Shown one piece after another: positions 5,116-6,355 of a stretch of 6,355 nucleotides of DNA. The notes below the pieces were generated by a model, which saw nothing but the letters and a program-made list of their open reading frames with translations, ran no database searches and was not told the origin of the DNA. Source of the stretch: an uncultured Eubacteriales bacterium (GTDB lineage Bacteria; Bacillota; Clostridia; Peptostreptococcales; Anaerovoracaceae); NCBI GenBank assembly GCA_902772685.1, contig CACYBO010000206.1, positions 1-6,355 of the forward strand. The letters are read 5' to 3'. Both the position numbers and the translations under genes were made by a program. The first letter of the stretch is position 1. The number at the start of each line of letters is the position of its first letter.

Positions 5116-6355
5116 TTATTTAGCAGCTTCTGCCAGAGCTTCTTCGAAGATCTTCAGTCCTGCTTCGAGCTGCTCGTCTGTTGCTACCAGTGGGCAAAGA
5201 ATCCTGATTACGTTGTTGTATGTTCCTGCTGCCTCCAGCATCAGGCCCTTGTTCATCGCATTCTGTACGATCTTGCCTACGATCTCTGCATCCGGGGTCT
5301 TCTTCTCGTCCTTGATGAACTCGATACCCATCATCGCGCCCGTTCCTCTTACGTCGCCGATGCACGGATACTTCTTCTGCATCTCTTTGAAGCCGCCCGT
5401 CAGTACGTCCGCGATGTGCAGCGCCTTTGCAGGGAAGTCGTCTCTCGTCATGACTTCGATGACCTTCAGTGCCGATACTGCTGCCAGTGCGTTCGCACCG
5501 TATGTTCCGCCGATCGTTCCTGGATTGACCTTGTCCATGATCTCCTTGCTCGCTACGATCGCTGAGAGCGGGATGCCGCCTGCGATCGACTTCGCTGTCG
5601 TCATGATGTCAGGTGCGCAGCCTGCTTCTGCATAGTACTGGGATGCGAACATCTTTCCGGATCTCGCCCAGCCGCACTGTACTTCGTCGCATACCATCAG
5701 GATGCCGTGCTCGTCGCAGATCTTTCTTACTGCCTTGACCCATTCGATCGGAGCCGGAATGAATCCGCCTTCGCCCTGTACCGGCTCGAACAGGATCGCT
5801 GCACAGGATTCATACGGCGTCGCTTCGATGAATACTTCTTCCAGTTTGCTTACGTAGTAGTCGATGGCTGCCTGTCCTTCCAGATCTCCCGGTGCCCTGT
5901 ACAGGTTCGGGAACTCCGCTCTGTAGATTCCGTCCGGGAACGGGCCCATTCCTACTGCATATGACTTCTTCGCTGTCATCGTCATCGTCAGGGCTGTTCT
6001 TCCGTGGAACGCGCCTGTGAATACGATGATGTTCGGTCTTCCTGTCGCGTTTCTCGCTACCTTGACCGCGTTCTCATCTGCTTCTGAACCGGAGCATACG
6101 AAGAATGCCTGCTTCTCTTCGCCTCTTACAGGGGCGATCTTGCAGAACTCTTCCGCCAGTGCTACGTACGGCTCGTGAGTCGTGATGTTGAACATGGAGT
6201 GGAAGTACTTGTCCGCCTGCGCTTTGACCGCTTCGATCAGCTCAGGGTGTGAGTATCCGATGTTCAGAACGCCTACGCCTGCGATCCAGTCCAGGAAGAT
6301 GTTGCCGTCAACGTCTTCGAACATTGCTCCTTCGCCTCTTTCGATGACTGCTTTG
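5116..6355 (-). CDS. gabT: 4-aminobutyrate aminotransferase-like class III PLP enzyme, 5' end missing
   Basis: Transfers the amino group of GABA or a similar omega-amino acid to 2-oxoglutarate, giving succinate semialdehyde and glutamate; PLP-dependent and cytosolic. The frame stays open to the window edge: before the ATG at 6324 it reads K-A-V-I-E-R-G-E-G-A, the conserved segment ahead of the F-E-D-V-D-G-N strand, so that ATG is internal. About 412 codons are visible and about 20-25 are missing. Numbering from that internal Met: CSGSEADENAVKVAR (77-91), FHGRT (106-110), FEPVQGEGGF with Glu185, DEVQCGWARSGKMFA with PLP-contacting Asp213, TTAKSIAGGIPLS with the PLP lysine 245, GGTYGANALA (272-281) and NVIRILCPL with Arg374. 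Glu185 and Arg374 match the Glu/Arg pair of E. coli GabT that handles the second substrate. The gene ends 23 nt before a strong terminator. Codons are strongly biased (AGA arginine, C-ending Ile/Phe/Asn/Tyr), suggesting high expression. 5-aminovalerate or another omega-amine is a possible substrate. Confidence 0.88.
   Translation of the reverse strand, partial: KAVIERGEGAMFEDVDGNIFLDWIAGVGVLNIGYSHPELIEAVKAQADKYFHSMFNITTHEPYVALAEEFCKIAPVRGEEKQAFFVCSGSEADENAVKVARNATGRPNIIVFTGAFHGRTALTMTMTAKKSYAVGMGPFPDGIYRAEFPNLYRAPGDLEGQAAIDYYVSKLEEVFIEATPYESCAAILFEPVQGEGGFIPAPIEWVKAVRKICDEHGILMVCDEVQCGWARSGKMFASQYYAEAGCAPDIMTTAKSIAGGIPLSAIVASKEIMDKVNPGTIGGTYGANALAAVSALKVIEVMTRDDFPAKALHIADVLTGGFKEMQKKYPCIGDVRGTGAMMGIEFIKDEKKTPDAEIVGKIVQNAMNKGLMLEAAGTYNNVIRILCPLVATDEQLEAGLKIFEEALAEAAK

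Noticed and set aside
6322..6331. ATG at 6324 with an apparent GAAGGAG just upstream as the aminotransferase start
   Set aside because: The purine run is only two bases from the ATG, and the frame continues upstream into conserved family sequence (E-R-G-E-G-A), so this Met is internal and the true start is outside the window.

Overview
All five genes in this 6.4 kb window lie on the minus strand, so transcription runs from high to low coordinates. The content suggests a Gram-positive, anaerobic, amino-acid-using bacterium, most likely of the Clostridia. The reasons are strong AGGAGG/AAAGGAG-type ribosome binding sites, a classical lipoprotein signal peptide, intrinsic terminators, roughly balanced base composition, and genes for peptide hydrolysis, omega-amino-acid transamination and lipoate scavenging. 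This placement is an inference; no marker gene is present.

In transcription order: (i) a class III PLP aminotransferase of the GabT type (6355-5116), missing its first ~20-25 residues at the window edge, ends in a strong GC-rich terminator. (ii) An MFS-fold transporter of the GPH/MFS_2 type (5047-3617) follows. Only 16-23 nt separate the preceding terminator from its start codon, and its ribosome binding site lies inside a small perfect hairpin. It ends in its own terminator (3575-3539). (iii) A new unit starts at a recognisable promoter at 3536-3507, whose -35 box is covered by a 13-bp palindrome. It holds a 699-residue secreted lipoprotein metallopeptidase, an M28 core with an inserted PA-like region (3454-1355), and 34 nt later lipoate-protein ligase A (1320-319). 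(iv) After a 181-nt spacer without a terminator, the first 45 codons of an M20-type amidohydrolase begin at 137 and leave the window.

Read together, the genes fit use of peptides and amino acids: surface peptide trimming (M28), intracellular amide hydrolysis (M20), solute uptake (MFS), transamination of GABA-like amines (GabT), and scavenging of lipoate, which an amino-acid fermenter needs for the glycine cleavage H protein and 2-oxoacid dehydrogenases. That functional link is inference from gene content.

I found no mobile element, CRISPR array, tRNA, rRNA or clearly novel system. The points most worth a second look are the terminator/RBS-hairpin arrangement between gabT and the transporter, the loss of acidic cation-site positions in the transporter, the palindrome over the M28 promoter, and the large unassigned C-terminal half-domain of the M28 lipoprotein.
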